64,000 nucleotides of DNA from positions 10,001 to 74,000 of the forward strand of contig CAJQUW010007533.1 in assembly GCA_907163375.1 (NCBI GenBank), given 5' to 3'. A model generated the notes under the pieces. The model saw nothing but the letters and a program-made list of their open reading frames with translations. It ran no database searches and was not told the DNA's origin. The position numbers and the translations under genes are program-made. The stretch comes from Prostheceraeus crozeri (lineage: Eukaryota > Platyhelminthes > Polycladida > Euryleptidae). How positions within the stretch are numbered: position 1 is the first letter of the stretch; every line of letters starts with the position of its first letter. This document shows positions 36,067-48,959 of the stretch, in pieces.

Positions 36067-36789
36067 TTACGTCGTTCGATGTCTCGATTTGAGCATGCAA
36101 GCATAACTTATTACTTAATCTCTTTTCATTTAGAACCCTTCTGTATATGACGATATCTTAGAATAAGAGTCACGCTTAAGACAATGCTTATTATTATAAA
36201 TTTTTTTCATTTTCTTCTTTGCTTGAATTCAATAGAAGAAAAGGTTGTTATCAATTGTTATTTACTACTAATGACGTGGCTGTCAGTATTATAAGGAATG
36301 TATCCTATTTTGCATCTCCATGTGTTTGATGTTATGACTTTCAAAAAATTCCTCGTCACCTAGACCCTCGCACCTATCAGATTTAGCTTATTTTTAAATT
36401 TTTCCCCAAGAATTAGTCGAATTTGGCGTAGTGAAAGGTCAAATTTGTGATTTATTTTAACAAATGCGCTTGAGCGCAAGCTTTCGAAGGAGGTCAGCGA
36501 TTGTTAATATGAGAGCAATATGAAATGAACATGAGCCTTTTGTTATTTCATGATCATTTGTTATTTCGTGGGTATCGAATAAATAATTGAATACTTGAAT
36601 GTCATTTTGTAAACTGCTTATCGAAGATTATAGTGATGACCCATCTACAGTTACATAGTTTTTTCCGATGATGAAAGTTTTGGAAATCTTTGAGTCGTCC
36701 TACTCCTTCAAAGATTCTTTCGGAAGCACTTCGACTTGCATGAGTATATGAATTCTGTTGTAATGATTTTTTTCTTGCTCTTTCTTCAG
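36067..36789. other. Intron-like spacer
   Basis: Nothing recognised; it ends with TTTCTTGCTCTTTCTTCAG, a strong splice acceptor. Confidence 0.45.
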
Positions 36790-36947
36790 GAGCATGGCTG
36801 GAGGATGCGGCATGAATACAACTGGGAAATGGAATTATCCCTGGCGTCTTGCACCGGATGTACTAAAGGATCTGGTTAAACATTTCCAATCCTCTATCAG
36901 TGGATCATCTCTCGGACAAAGATATAAACTAATGATTATCCCATTCG
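36790..36947 (+). CDS. Candidate exon 6 of the adhesion-GPCR-like gene
   Basis: After a strong acceptor, 52 codons are open in the phase set by the preceding exon. They include TGKWNYPWRLAPDVLKDLV and LGQRYKLMIIPFG. The likely donor is GCAAGT at 36948, a GC-AG intron, because ending there gives the phase needed by 37718; the alternative GTTTGA two bases later would not. The segment precedes the hormone-receptor domain. Confidence 0.6.
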
Positions 36948-37717
36948 GCAAGTTTGAAAAATTTCTTGGTCTTTTTTTAAATCTTCTGAATTACAGCAAT
37001 AAAAGCTGTTGTTGCAATGAGATATTATATACATCACTTGAATTAGTGCAACAAGAGACCCCGGTGAATTTACAGAAAGAGTCATAAAGAGAAATATGAA
37101 CCTCTATTGGTGCTCCGCCATAATAATTTGACTCTAATGCCAGAAATTTTTCAGTACTGTGGGAATGTTTGGTTGCGAGAAATGCTTTTCGACTCAGGAA
37201 TCGATCGTCAAAGGGGAAGCGGTTCTGCTACCCAAAAGAGGCAAAAAACATGACTCTCCTTTGGCCAAATGCTAAGCAGAACGTTTGTAGCGAGCTGCTA
37301 ACCATAGCGAACAGGCATTCTTCAAACAAAAATGTTTCTCAAGGCTTTATAGGATATTCGAATGAAATATACACTGGTACAATTCTCACGTGTTGTACTT
37401 TTTAATTAAAAATGAGATTTGAGATTCTTTCAAATAGTGTTCTAAAACTTCATCACAACCGTGATTACATAATCGCGCTTTGAACATTGTGTTCAAAAAT
37501 GGCTTCAAACACTGTGAGCATGTTATCGACATTAGAAGTGATCTATTTCACGCATCAATGCATCTTTTGAGGTCACAGATTCGATTTATTGGTTGTTTAA
37601 TTGAAAAGAAGCTTAGAGATCAAAAACATGCTTTATAGCTCTTAACAGAAAGAATCTGACTTTATTAATGACAAATCGACAGTACAGCTCTGATTGTAGA
37701 AAATGGTCGCATTTCAG
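36948..37717. other. Intron with an unassigned open stretch
   Basis: A TTTTTCAG at 37147-37154 is followed by an open frame to about 37405 with no recognised domain and no matching donor. It may be an optional exon or chance. Confidence 0.35.
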
Positions 37718-37838
37718 TTTGTGAAAATGAAACTACGAGTACAACAAGTGGTACAATCACGTGGCCGCCAACACGGAATAGTTGGACCGCATTCGTCCGG
37801 TGCCCGGGTGGTGGCTCTGGTAATGCATCTAGGATATG
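37718..37838 (+). CDS. Exon encoding first half of an HRM domain
   Basis: The exon lies between GGTCGCATTTCAG and GTAAGT. It encodes CENETTSTTSGTITWPPT followed by AFVRCPGG and GNASRIC. The order C, GxxTWPxT, CPGG, GNAxRxC is that of the hormone-receptor motif (HRM/HormR) found ahead of the GAIN domain in adhesion GPCRs and in class B GPCRs. It leaves after two bases of a codon, and the next exon completes the Cys and the rest of the domain. Confidence 0.8.
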
Positions 37839-39598
37839 GTAAGTTTGATCAGTTTGCTTGATGGATAAATTGCTATGAACAGTGTGAAATTGAAACTGTA
37901 GAAGGAGAAAAATTTTCGGCCAGAAGCGAAGTTTACAATTTCCGGAAGGCAGGATAGGGGCCTAATGCAACAGAGGCATCAATGATGTCTTTTAACGGAA
38001 ATTCTATTTGAGGAATTACGATATTCACACGATCCCGATATTACATTGTCATGAGTAGTATCGCTCACATCAAATTTCAGCTCAACTTCCTTATTGTCAT
38101 GATATGACCTTTGCAAGTTCATCGGCATGAAGATGTCTCTCATCTTCCAGACAGTGACTCAATGTGCTTGTAAGCGAACGCCCCTTCTCTCTCATAGTAC
38201 TTCTTCAAGTGTCCATATTATTAGACGAATTTGAAATACTTACAAGAGATGATGCTATTGCTTTGGTACATTTTCGGTAGAGTGTAACAATTCAACAGCA
38301 GTGCATGAATTACACAACACATGACTATAGAGTGTACCTTGAATCTATTTAATGTAGGGGCCTAGTGTTGGGGAATGGTGCTCACGATCAGACTTGTAAC
38401 CGGGCCCGTATGCCCTCAGCCTAGGCCCGCATCGACTCCAAAATATTAGGTCCGGCCCGGATGAACTTTGCATCTGGGCCCGGGCTAGAAATTCTATCGT
38501 TTTGAGCATTTTACCAACCTTAATGAAAATATCAATTGCGTTACTTGAGTGTAATCGCCTTGAGAATCATTCTACAAATATAATTGTTAATAACATGATC
38601 GTATGCTGTAGGGCCTATGTACCATTTGTAAGTAAAATGATAGTAACTGTTGAACAGCAAGGTGAATGTTCAAACATTTTAAAATGCATGGTGAATTTTC
38701 ATTTGTTTCAAATGTTGTACATGCATACTACGCATATAATCAAGGAAAACGAAGGCACTAAAGACTCGCAGTTATTTGAAAAAGTGAAGTCATTATGCCG
38801 GTGCTTATTTCATCATATTGCTTAAAAGCCATGTTGATAGGCTATCATATGAAATAGATTCAGAGAATTTGAATGATCAAATGAGGAAGATATACATGTA
38901 TTTTATTTCAGACACAATAAACATCGCCCAGGGTACTAGATATTTCAGGCTCTGGTCCGTCCAAGGTCCAGCCCGATTAGACAGCAAATTAAAATAGACT
39001 ATGTTTACGCTCAGAAATTCACTAGGAGCACATCTTGCATCACTATGGTCGAGTTTCATTTATCCCATTTCATTACTTGTAATGAGTGTTTAAGAAGAAT
39101 GCTGAGTGTAATTATTTTAAAAGCCTTAGTTTGACCAAACCAAAGTTTGAAAGTTGCGATACCATCGGTGAAAAAAACGAAATGAATATGCACCCTAATT
39201 TGTCAGCATATTTTATTCATGACGTCATGATACTCTATCCTCCATGGCTGACTCATCTATTGACATCCAGCTTTTATCACAAAGACATAACCTACAGACA
39301 TGAACATCTGTGCTGCAATTTCCAATAATTTTTTTTTTCAATTTTCATGAATTCTTTTTTATTTATTTGCATTACCATTTTCAAATTAATGTGATTGAAC
39401 GAGATACATTTTATACTGCATCAAGCATTGATTAAGTTTGATGGGATATGATGATAAAATTACAATGAGAATATTCTCATGGGTGACTACTCCAAGAGAT
39501 TGAGAACCATGAGGTAGGGCTAGATTTCTCATTTACATCAGGCTGAATAGTCGCCATGCTTAGTAACAAACTGATGTAGTTGCATTTTGCTATTTCAG
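37839..39598. other. Intron-like spacer with GGCCCGG-rich repeat
   Basis: Bases 38395-38485 are rich in GGGCCCG/CGGCCCGG words, and 38945-38980 has related CAGCCCG bases. This may be part of a hAT-like repeat but the ends were not resolved. No gene is seen. Confidence 0.4.
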
Positions 39599-39714
39599 CA
39601 TTTACGACCGTGCGATCGGAAGGCTGCGTTGGAAACGACCAAATCTATCGCAGTGCAGTGCTACAACTACACAGGAGCAAGATCTAAAGGATATTGAGAG
39701 CGCAATCCAAACAG
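39599..39714 (+). CDS. Exon encoding second half of an HRM domain
   Basis: The exon lies between TTTTGCTATTTCAG and GTAAAA, in phase with 37718-37838. It encodes IYDRAIGRLRWKRPNLSQC, the W..P.LS.C ending of an HRM domain, followed by a hydrophilic linker (QEQDLKDIESAIQTG). In adhesion GPCRs this is followed by the GAIN and seven-helix domains, which I could not find in the remaining bases before the Polinton. They may lie beyond it. Confidence 0.8.
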
Positions 39715-41963
39715 GTAAAAATGGAAATTGCAGTTTTCGTGAAAATCAATCAACATATTGCTACTAAACAAATATTTGTTGACCACTTGTATAAGAAAGC
39801 TTGTCTCTTGTTTTTCTGTCAGTTCCCACTTGCCTGTTCGTTGGTTGCCTGCAAATTCATGTCAAAGATTCATGATGATGTCACAGGTGTTAATTCACGC
39901 TTGCTGAGAAGAAACGCAGTACGCTAGATATAAGGTTTGCTCTAGCTGGCTGATAGAAGAACTCTGCAGTATGCAAGCAAACAAATTTCAGAATGGACCT
40001 AAAGTTACTGGATTATTCTTGAATGAAATATGTCGAAAGATAACAAAATGAAATAGGCTACATGTTGCTGATCACAATGCAACGCATTCACGTCTGCAAA
40101 AGGCAAAATACAACAACTGATTGTTCGCTGTTTATTAGCTGTCAGATTCTAAATGTATATTTGCTGCATTTACTACAAGTATCACTGCCGCATCAGAAAT
40201 ATACGATAACTACTAGAAATGTGCCGCTACTGCAATTCAACGCAAAAAGTTTTCAATTATGAGGAAGGTGAAACGTTGGGCTAGACGAACTGGAGCAGCT
40301 CGGTCCTCTTCACTTTCTGAGGAGTGGTACATCACATAGAAGCTATCGAAATCCGCATACATTTCATTGGAAAAAATATCAAATTCGACTCGAGAATAAG
40401 TTGATGGCTTCATCTCTACAGTAGTTTAGTCCCACTTTCACTCAGTTTTTCTAGAACATTCGTCTGTTTGCGAGAGAAAATTACAACAAATTTGCGTCCC
40501 ATTTTCTAGCATGGTTCAGTCCCCTTGCTCAAATAGAATAAAGGCCATCTGATTTTGCAATATTCCTTCAATATCATGTACTGGTATCTTAGATTTTTCA
40601 TTAAATCATTTTCTTTGAAATGTTCAGAATATGCCTCGTCGGTTCAAATTGAGCTCGCTCAATGCTATTGTACATTATTGCTTCAGTTTTTTGTCGTATC
40701 GGAAAGCTATAGAAGGCAAGGTCCTTAGGATCGTACGTTTTGTTAGTTATATACTACAATAGTATGCCCAACATTGTGTTATTTTGGAGATTTAGTATGG
40801 GTTCAGAGAACATTCCCAAGTGACTTCCTGTCAATGAATTACATCTTCTTGTTCATCTTCTACCTGTGCTCTGATCCTCTTACGCATAGCTGATTCGTCG
40901 CGAAGCATGCCAACAGTGTCGTATCAAATTATTGGCAGATGTGACGTCATCTCGTCTACTAAAGCTGATGATTGCGGTTTACTGAGGCATAAGTTAGCAA
41001 GATTACCTTAGTATGCAGTTAAGAGACTATTGAGACAAGTTTGATAATTTTACCGAACTTCACCTTTAAATAGAACCGACCGCCATCACCTGCACTTATA
41101 GGCATTGCCAGTTCTCTGTGCATCTGCCTAGTTCTACCCGGCTCCTCCTGTTGTCAGACCGGTCAAAAGAAAACACTTGTGAATCCATTAAGAATCAGAC
41201 TGACGTTTTCGGTAAAATGACATTTCTCTGTTTTCTCTTATTTAAGTGAGCAGTATGAAGGTTTATTATGTGCTATTATCATGTTTCTGATCGGGGATGT
41301 ATGTGGAATGTATAAAGAATGTGGATAATGACATAAAACCTTCTGCAAAAATTCAATCAAGATGTAGCGCTTTCCGACATTGTGATGAATCTAAATGTGA
41401 TAACCTTCATAGACAAGCTCCTTAGCAAAAGTACACATGTGACTTAAAGACACTTCACGCCATATATTATGGATTCACGCTTAGCACATTTCCCTTTATT
41501 AGAAAAAACACAGCTAAATCTCATTTTACTGAAGACTTTCTGCTCCCCAAATTGGATTCAGATGTGTTTTCTTTGATTCTATCTGACCAGAAGAGGAACC
41601 GTGTAGAGCTCTGTGGGTATGTAGACCTGTAGTAACCATAAGAAGTACAACATGTTGTAAAAGTCATCATTGCCGATCTTTATCTGTAACGTTTACGGCA
41701 AAAACTCAGTCTGGCGGCCGGACAACAAAGGTGCTTGATAACATCAGACAGAAGACGATAACCATAGCGGTAAAATCGTTATGGCACTTCATCTTTTCAG
41801 TCTAACGATTAGTGACTTGCATCTGCTGTTCATACTGTAACTACTTACTTAACGATTTTGTTTCTCACTTGATTTTATGAGGATTTCTGTTGATGATTGT
41901 TATATGATAAATTCAATTATTTTGCAATGCCATTAATGAGGTTCAGATCCAACAGAAATTGAT
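39715..41963. other. No gene recognised
   Basis: Possible intron of the receptor gene. Short frames only and no clear splice-bounded open exon. Confidence 0.4.
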
Positions 41964-41971
41964 GATGTAGG

Positions 41972-43057
41972 CAGTGGCGTCTTCTCCGTGCCTGCGAGGC
42001 CTTCGGCGCATCCTCAAAAATTATTTACCAACATTTATAAAAATGACAAGTGTAATCATTCATTTAAATTCGATAGCTTCTCGTGATAGCTTCCGTCTCA
42101 AAATCAGACGCTCAACCTCAAGAGTGAACAGTTTTGCAGCACGTGCTTGAATCACAGCTGTTTTCTTCGAACAATTAGACACACAAGCTAGTCGTGTGTT
42201 CAGACGGAGCATTGATGTTCAGAAAGCGAAAGAGAGTTGTATGCGTGTGAGGCAGTAAGCGCACGCGCCCGCACTAATATTGGCTTTCCTGATGAACATG
42301 ATGCTTTGCCTTCTCCAATTTTTGCAATGAAATTCAACACAATTCTTGATCGAGGCGCGGTGCCTAAATATAGTAAGGGAAGCGCAACCCAATTGTTCCT
42401 AGCTTCGCTTAATGTGAGAGAAGCCAATACGTCAACAGTGGCAGATGGATGACGTTCAGACAAGACTGCGATCAGATGACGAGCGTTCTCCAATGAATGC
42501 AGAGTAATGCATCTGACTCGAACACCCAGATTCGGTAGAATTCCATAATTTGTTTTTACGTGATTGATGTGGCGCTATGTTTAGTGCTGCAGATGAGATC
42601 ATAACCACGCCTTTCGTCCCAAGGGAATATACTGAAAAGATGACAGTCGGCAAGCAAGGTAGGCCAACACCTGATATGAAATTGAAAGTACTCACACAGA
42701 AAGAAATAAGAAATACGCAAGACATTTTAATGCATCAAAATTTCAAACATGTGAGTGGCTGACCGGCCGTCAAAAAAAGGCAAGAAACTGTTCGCCTTGC
42801 CTCCTTTTTTCTCGAGAAAATGTGGTCTGGACAGAGAGGGGATATAGCGATCTCAGCTCCTTGAGTAAGGCGGTTAAGTGACATGAGCAATCGCTTCTCA
42901 TGTGCACTTTCACTTGACCTTAAAAAATGGTCGGAAAATTGCTATTAAAAATACAGCTTTTATGAAAATCAATGTTGTAACATAAAAGTGCTTTGTATAG
43001 AAATAGTATCCCAATGCCGAGTGAAGGCCTGTGGTCTGGGAGCACCCGACGCCACTG
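41972..43057. mobile_element. hAT-type element with 8-bp target duplication
   Basis: The ends CAGTGGCGTC (41972) and its complement GACGCCACTG (to 43057) are inverted. They are flanked by GATGTAGG (41964-41971) and GTTGTAGG (43058-43065), an 8-bp duplication with one difference. CAGTGGCG ends and 8-bp duplications are typical of hAT transposons. Open stretches on both strands at 42200-42760 are not recognisable as transposase, so the copy is non-autonomous or heavily decayed. Confidence 0.78.
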
Positions 43058-43392
43058 GTTGTAGGTGATTGCATTTCATAACGCTTAAAACTGAACGAGG
43101 TTTCATTTTGTCCATATACTCATGCTGATTATTAATCTGACATCAAAAAACTGATTATGATTATTTTTTCATCGCTAACGAGACAACGATTTTTAGCTGA
43201 GAAAATCGAGCTAATGTGAACAGCAGATGTGTTATCCTTGCAGATCGATTATATTTCAATCGATGTGATAGCTGTTTCGGGCTAGTGTAAGCAAGCCTCA
43301 AGTCTTGGCCAATCAGAGAGTCAACAACGTTTACAAATGTTTTCATGTTGTGTTTTAGATTTTTGCATTGTCCTGATCAGTAGAAATCAGGG

Positions 43393-43510
43393 TAGGCCGG
43401 TAAAAACCACCCTGGTTTTTACCACCTGGTAAAAACCGGTGAAAACCTGGTAAAAACCACCAGCTTTTGTCACCATTTTTCGGCTAAAACTGGCAAAAAC
43501 TGGCTAAAAC
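43393..43510 (+). repeat. Minisatellite of GGTAAAAACC / GGCAAAAACTGG units
   Basis: About ten short variants of (T)GGTAAAAACC and GGCTAAAACTGGC follow each other. Related units in the opposite orientation occur at 56112-56230. Confidence 0.75.
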
Positions 43511-44474
43511 ATCGTCACTCCTTTCTTTATTGATGAACGTTAGTCGCAATATATTCACTTTACTTTTCATCATTCGATAAACATTTAGGCCTGTATTTTC
43601 ACAATTCAAACCTATCAATATCGCATGTCAATCAAGAATATGTTCCAAGTATAGGTGTAAGAATATGAATTATTATAAAAAATATTGTTATAAAGCTGTT
43701 GTGCATTTTTCTTCTAAGTGTGCACGCATTTCGTTGCTTTACGAAATTCATTCATTGTAAGATGCAGCAGACGTCCATGCTGGAAGGAAATCACTTGGCT
43801 GTATATAAAAGATCGAAAACAGGCATTCCATGAAGCTAGAAGGGTAGGAAAATGTAGAAATCTGGCCTCGGATTTCTACGATTAACCTCCCTGCTGATCT
43901 CATAGAATGACTCGTCTTCTAAATCTGTGGCAAATGTCCCATACCCATTGTAATTACACGAATATTACTATGAAATTTATCCTGCACTCCCAGAAGGACT
44001 AGATTAAATATTTTGCCCTTCAACATTTTTCATGTCATGGTAATTTACCCTCACATATGTAGAGGATAAGGTTATGTTAACTGAATTTAAAACCGAAAGT
44101 AAAGTTTTGCTTTGAGCTCAAAATATGGAAATTTCAAGAACTTTAAACAAACTTGTATATCACAATAATGTCAAAATTGTTTGTCGCTCTCAGATTCTAT
44201 TAACAAGATCAATTTTACAGCTTGCTGGACGTTCCTTTGTTGAGATTATGTCTGAAGCTGTTTAGAGATACATTATACCTCACTTTATCAAGATTGCTGG
44301 TGCGAACTATGTTATTTAATTATTATTTGTTCTTACAAATCATGATTTCCTGCTACAGTCACAAGCATTAGTACATTTAGTATATTTCTAAAAAAGTAGA
44401 AATGCATTCTAAGTGACTGCTGCACATTGCTTGATTTGGGAGGTGAGATTTTCCGGTGCACAGACTTTTTGATA
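43511..44474. other. No gene recognised; left flank of the Polinton
   Basis: AT-rich sequence without recognisable genes. The Polinton boundary is inferred to lie near 44475. Confidence 0.4.
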
Positions 44475-44484
44475 GAGTGTTATA

Positions 44485-44990
44485 TCTTACAAACAGTGAT
44501 ATGGTTATAATTTATTTTATACTTTACCTATCTTGCAAACAGTGAGATGATTCTAACATAAATTCAAACTTTACATTCATCAACTTTATTTCTAACTTTA
44601 CAAACGTCAACTTTATTTCTAACTTTACAAACAGTGAAGTGATTCTAACTTCAATACATTTCACCTATCTTACAAACAGCGACATGGTGATAACTTTATT
44701 TCTAACTTTACAATCATCAACTTTATTTCTAACTTTACAAGCGTCAACTTTACTTCTAACTTTACAAACTCTAACATGGTTATGACTTCTTTTATATTTC
44801 ATCTATCTTACAAACAGCGACATGGTGATAACTTTATTTCTAACTTTACAAACAGTGAAGTGATTCTGACTTCATTTATATTTCGCCTATCTTGCAAACA
44901 GCGACATGGTGATAACTTTATTTCTAACTTACAATCAACAACTTTATTTCTAACCCTACCCATCTTACAGAATGATTAAAACTTTTACTT
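44485..44990. repeat. AT-rich tandem array (TTTCTAACTTTACAAAC units)
   Basis: AACTTTATTTCTAACTTTAC and ATCTTRCAAACAGYGAYATG units repeat with changes about 12-15 times. It probably forms part of the left terminal region of the Polinton, beyond the polymerase stop. Confidence 0.75.
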
Positions 44991-45336
44991 CTGTCTAATG
45001 AGTGAGAATCCCATCTTTATGTTAAAAGGAAAACAACACAGCATGTACATGATATGTTATTCATCATCACAACCGATTTTCATCACAGACACATGCAGTT
45101 AATACTGATGGTATCAGAAAACAAAGTTTTAATATCTCACATCACCGGAGAAAACAAAGTCACTCATGTACAGGGAGAAAACAAAGTCAGCAAAACCAGA
45201 TGATATGTAGGTCATGATATGAAGTGATCAGGAGTTGGACGCATGTTACAAGGCACTCACTTACAACACCCCCATGGAAAACGCCATGGAGCGAAAAACC
45301 AAAACATCAACCACAACAGAGAGGAAGCATTCATCA

Positions 45337-46887
45337 TCAGACATCGCCGGACGGAGGAGAAAGTTTCTGTCTCTTGGGTGGAGGTGGATGAGTGTCTGGA
45401 TGGCCGTGCGGTAATGAGTGGTTAGGACTCATGCAGCATCGCTTGTCTTCCCAAGCTGAGAGACCTCGTTTCCTAAACGTCGTTGTTCTGACTTGATGCG
45501 ACTGTGATTTTAAAATGGTCATTTCTACTTTTTTAATTTTAAGAGAATCTAAGGCATCTTGATAGTCCCTATGTGTCATTTTTCTAACGATTGACTTCGA
45601 GATGCCTTTCGCCCGTTTTATAGAAAGCTCTGATGATTTTAGATTCATGCAGTACATCTTGGGGCGAAGCAAGATCATCTCCTCTATCTGTTTGCCGGCA
45701 CACTCATCCTTGAAGCAGCCAAGCTTCGCTTTATTTGAGGTAGAGTAAAGCGGATGGTCATTGGGATAGTTGGAACTATCAAACTTGGGTGCTAAATATT
45801 TTAAAATGTCTTCCTGCTTGACTTGGCTCGTGGTTGTCAAAGCTAGGAAGAAGCTGTCTGTATCACCTCCTACTAATTCCACACGTTGGAGAAGTGGACA
45901 TGTCTTAAAAGTGTGGTAAAATAACTTGTACATTTCTAACTTGGAGTGATCCAAGACAGCTTGACCGACATATATGGGCTTACAAAGTTCTACTTTAGAT
46001 TTTAACATTTTAAAACCAGTGATGTCTTCGGAAATAACATCATGGTGGCAAAACAACGGCGAGCGACATAACTTAATACTCGTTTCCGGATCAGTCACGA
46101 TGCGATAGTCCATGCGCTTTCTTACATCCTCCATGGTTTTACCAAAGAGGGCATTATTCTTAAATTTAAAGAAGTCCTTTTCGAAAGGATTCTTGGATTC
46201 AGCCCGTTTCTTGCTATTAAATTCTATATACGGTTTTAGAAAGGGCTTCTGCCTAAACTGGATAGCGCGATGGACTTTGTCAAGTTGCATCCCCATACCT
46301 AGATAGAATTTGAGGATGGAATAGTGCACGATGTAGTGCTGCTTGTTCAATTGGGTGAGCAACAACTTCCTAGTGGCTTTATACTTTAAGTCATTTTCCG
46401 CCTCATACTGCTTATTGTGTTCTTCCATAAAGGGAGAGAACATATCTGGACTGACTATGCCAGATTCGGGTGCGAGAGGAAAGTCAACAGTCCTATTCTT
46501 AATGCAGTCTGGATAGATGAGGTCGACTTCAAATAAATAACCTATGTCGGCCTCATCTCCCAGTGCCATGATGTGTGCTGGATTGGAGAAGTGTTCAATG
46601 TCATGGGGCTCTACCCATTGGAAGTCAGAATGTGGCAAAGGCTTGGAAAGTGCACTCCCATACAAATTATTTTGGTCTATGTACATTAAATGCGTGGTCG
46701 ATCTTATGTCTTGGGTGCTGTTGACAACATGTTTGTTGACAAATGTCAAGCCACCCCTAATACCACGTTCAAATAAAGTGTACATTTCTGCATCTTGCAG
46801 TAAATGAATGCCCTCTTTCGTCATCTTGAAGGCTGACTGATAGGACAGACCCGGCAGCCTAACAAAATGGACGGGGTCTAAGGCGTC
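45337..46887 (-). pseudogene. Polymerase gene, catalytic palm and thumb segment
   Basis: Continuing after the TAG in the same frame, this segment holds the family B polymerase motifs: A (MYIDQNNLYGSALS), B (KFKNNALFGKTMEDVRKR) and C (VGGDTDSFFLAL, with the two metal-binding Asp). A KRAKGISKSIVRK block and a basic Pro-rich end follow. Substrate is dNTPs on the element's own DNA, with a protein primer in this family. The catalytic residues are intact, so the inactivating changes are elsewhere. Confidence 0.85.
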
Positions 46888-48269
46888 CTATTCTAATGTA
46901 ACTTTCCTAAAAGTCTCAAACACGTCAGCCAACAGATAGACGTCTAATTTTAAGTAAGCTAGCATGTAGTCACCAAAAGTGCGACACCTAAATTCTAGCC
47001 ATCCTTGCTCTGCATGCCTATAATCATCCAGCAAACAGTCCTCACCCGTCAAATCATTTTTAAAATTATCGATGGACGGAAGGGATGTTTCTTTCAATGT
47101 ATCCATTGAACTAAAATAACTATAAGGAAACACCCCTTTCCGTCGTATCAGACTGTCACTTATGTTGGGATAGTTTTTCTTTAAATGTTGAGTGAGGGGA
47201 AGTGTTTCTAAATTATTAGCCAACGCGGCTAAGGAAGAAGGCATAAACTGGAAACTGTCTAGAAACTTTATGTCATAGAAGACAGGCTTCCCCTCCTTCG
47301 TCTTATCGACTTGGACTTTAGCAGTGATGCACATAAATTTTTCCTTACTTTGTGCAATCACTTTGGATGACCAGGATTTCATTTTACCGAATCCATGGCG
47401 AATGATGATGTGAGCATCATAACATTTAAAGTTATGGAAGATGACGGGGAGCGTTCGTCGTTTGAGCCTAAGTTTCATATTGCATTTACTGCATAAGACA
47501 GACCTAAATTTACCACTGAGATGGCAATGGTCCCTCACTTTCTTATGTTGCTGATCATCAAAAGATGAACAGCAGCGGAGACATTCCGAGGTCCTATCAA
47601 ACTTGATTTTATCGGCTTCTGTGAAGCACATGGGTTTCCTAGTCAGCTCTGTTTCATACCGTTGATGAAAACGGGCTTTCCTATCTAAAACGTTGAGGAA
47701 GTTTTCAACGCACTCCTCGCCTTGCCACACATGCATCTTATTTTGATTCCTATAATATGGATGCCAAACTTCATAGCAGGCAATAGCTGCTGGCTCATGA
47801 CTTAGGCCTTCTTGTTCAATATAACATTTAATGTCCGCATAGGTGGTACATATGGGACTGAGCTCATTGCCGTTTTCTTCATACCTATAAAATTTATCTT
47901 TGGGCATGACTTCCATTTGAAGCTTACCCTGAGAGCACCACTCGTAATGCTGTTCAAAATATGGTTTAGATATGAACGTGTGCAGCGATCACAGTAGTAG
48001 AAATTATCCCTATAGGTTGCTTGATGATGGTATAACTTTGAAATTTTAGGAATGCCACAATAATGCCATTCTGGGTGGTTGTCGCTATAGACTAGAAGGA
48101 GATGGACAACCCGGTCGAAGTTACTTTGGCGATTATTATACCCAACACCCTTCAGATCTTTTTCCCAGAGATGGACGAGAATCTTAATGTAATTCAATTT
48201 TTCAAATTGGGCGATGCCTTTAAAATCTAATGTGTTGACATCTAACCCGTCAAACTTAAGCTCATCCTC
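46888..48269 (-). pseudogene. Polymerase gene, Cys/His knuckle and 3'-5' exonuclease segment
   Basis: After the in-frame TAG the frame continues to about 47980, where a C-x2-C start (YYCDRC) is separated by a frameshift from its C/H partners (FEQHYEWC in the next frame). From 47916 the frame is open to 46888 and includes further Cys knuckles (LRCCSSFDDQQHKKVRDHCH, LCSKCN). The exonuclease motifs FHNFKCYDAHII (N-x3-YD) and YLKLDVYLLADVFE follow. It ends at a second TAG, 46890-46888, where family members would have an amino acid. Confidence 0.78.
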
Positions 48270-48895
48270 CTATTCACAATACTTGGTGACTCTTTGACGA
48301 TGCATACCTACATCATTATAGTGAAGAATGGAGAGGACGGCATACTTGAAACACTGGGACTGACACTCTACATTGATGACAGCCTTTTTGTCAGCCAGTG
48401 CTTTGGGGAGGGTGAAACAACCACTTCCTTGTAAATTTACTAGAAGATTGATTTTGATTTCTACCTTCTCTATCCCATCAAAGACCAGACCGCTGTCTCT
48501 TTCATTAAATTTATTTAAGTTGCTGACGAGATAGGTCACATGTCTCTCTATCCACTCGTTTACATCACCTATGAGATCAGCAGCACAGGAGGCTATCCTA
48601 ATGGTCACAGTGGACTCTACTTCTCCCGTGCTACTGTCTACCTTATTGAAACGAGCAGTGAGATAGAACATGCCCTTAAGTAAAAATCTATCTAATCTCG
48701 CCAACATTTGATGAATTAAGCCTATATTATTCATCAAGAAAGGATGAATGTCTTGTACAGCTTCAGAGCTTTCTAACTCATAGTCGCGAACGAGCCTCTC
48801 AAGGGAAAACTTGCTCAGCCTTAAAGTGACGTTGTTGTCTGTGTAAAGCTCAGTGGAATGTGTGTGACAGAGTGTGTGCGAAGAAAGAACAAACT
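48270..48895 (-). CDS. Polymerase gene, N-domain segment
   Basis: It follows a 64-bp intron (48959-48896, GTGGGA...CTACAG). It encodes a domain with LRLSKFSLERLVRDYELE, a basic middle and a C-terminal segment ERHVTYLVSNLNKFNERDSG. The same domain stands alone at 50775-51227 and 59980-60389. Family knowledge places a poorly characterised N-terminal region here in Polinton polymerases; a terminal-protein role has been considered for such regions but cannot be shown from sequence. The segment ends at TAG 48272-48270, directly followed in the same frame by coding-like sequence. Confidence 0.7.
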
Positions 48896-48959
48896 CTGTA
48901 GGAAAGGTCTTCTGACACGAAACAGGAAAAGCCGACGTGCGATGAAGGATGCTTCCCAC

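Noticed and set aside
38395-38980. Complete transposon from the GGCCCGG-rich bases
   Set aside because: Ends and target duplication could not be found, so only a repeat-like patch is noted.
42200-42725. Protein-coding gene within the hAT element
   Set aside because: Open stretches exist on both strands with no domain recognised and no consistent start.
44485-44990. CRISPR-like array
   Set aside because: AT-rich degenerate minisatellite without regular spacers.
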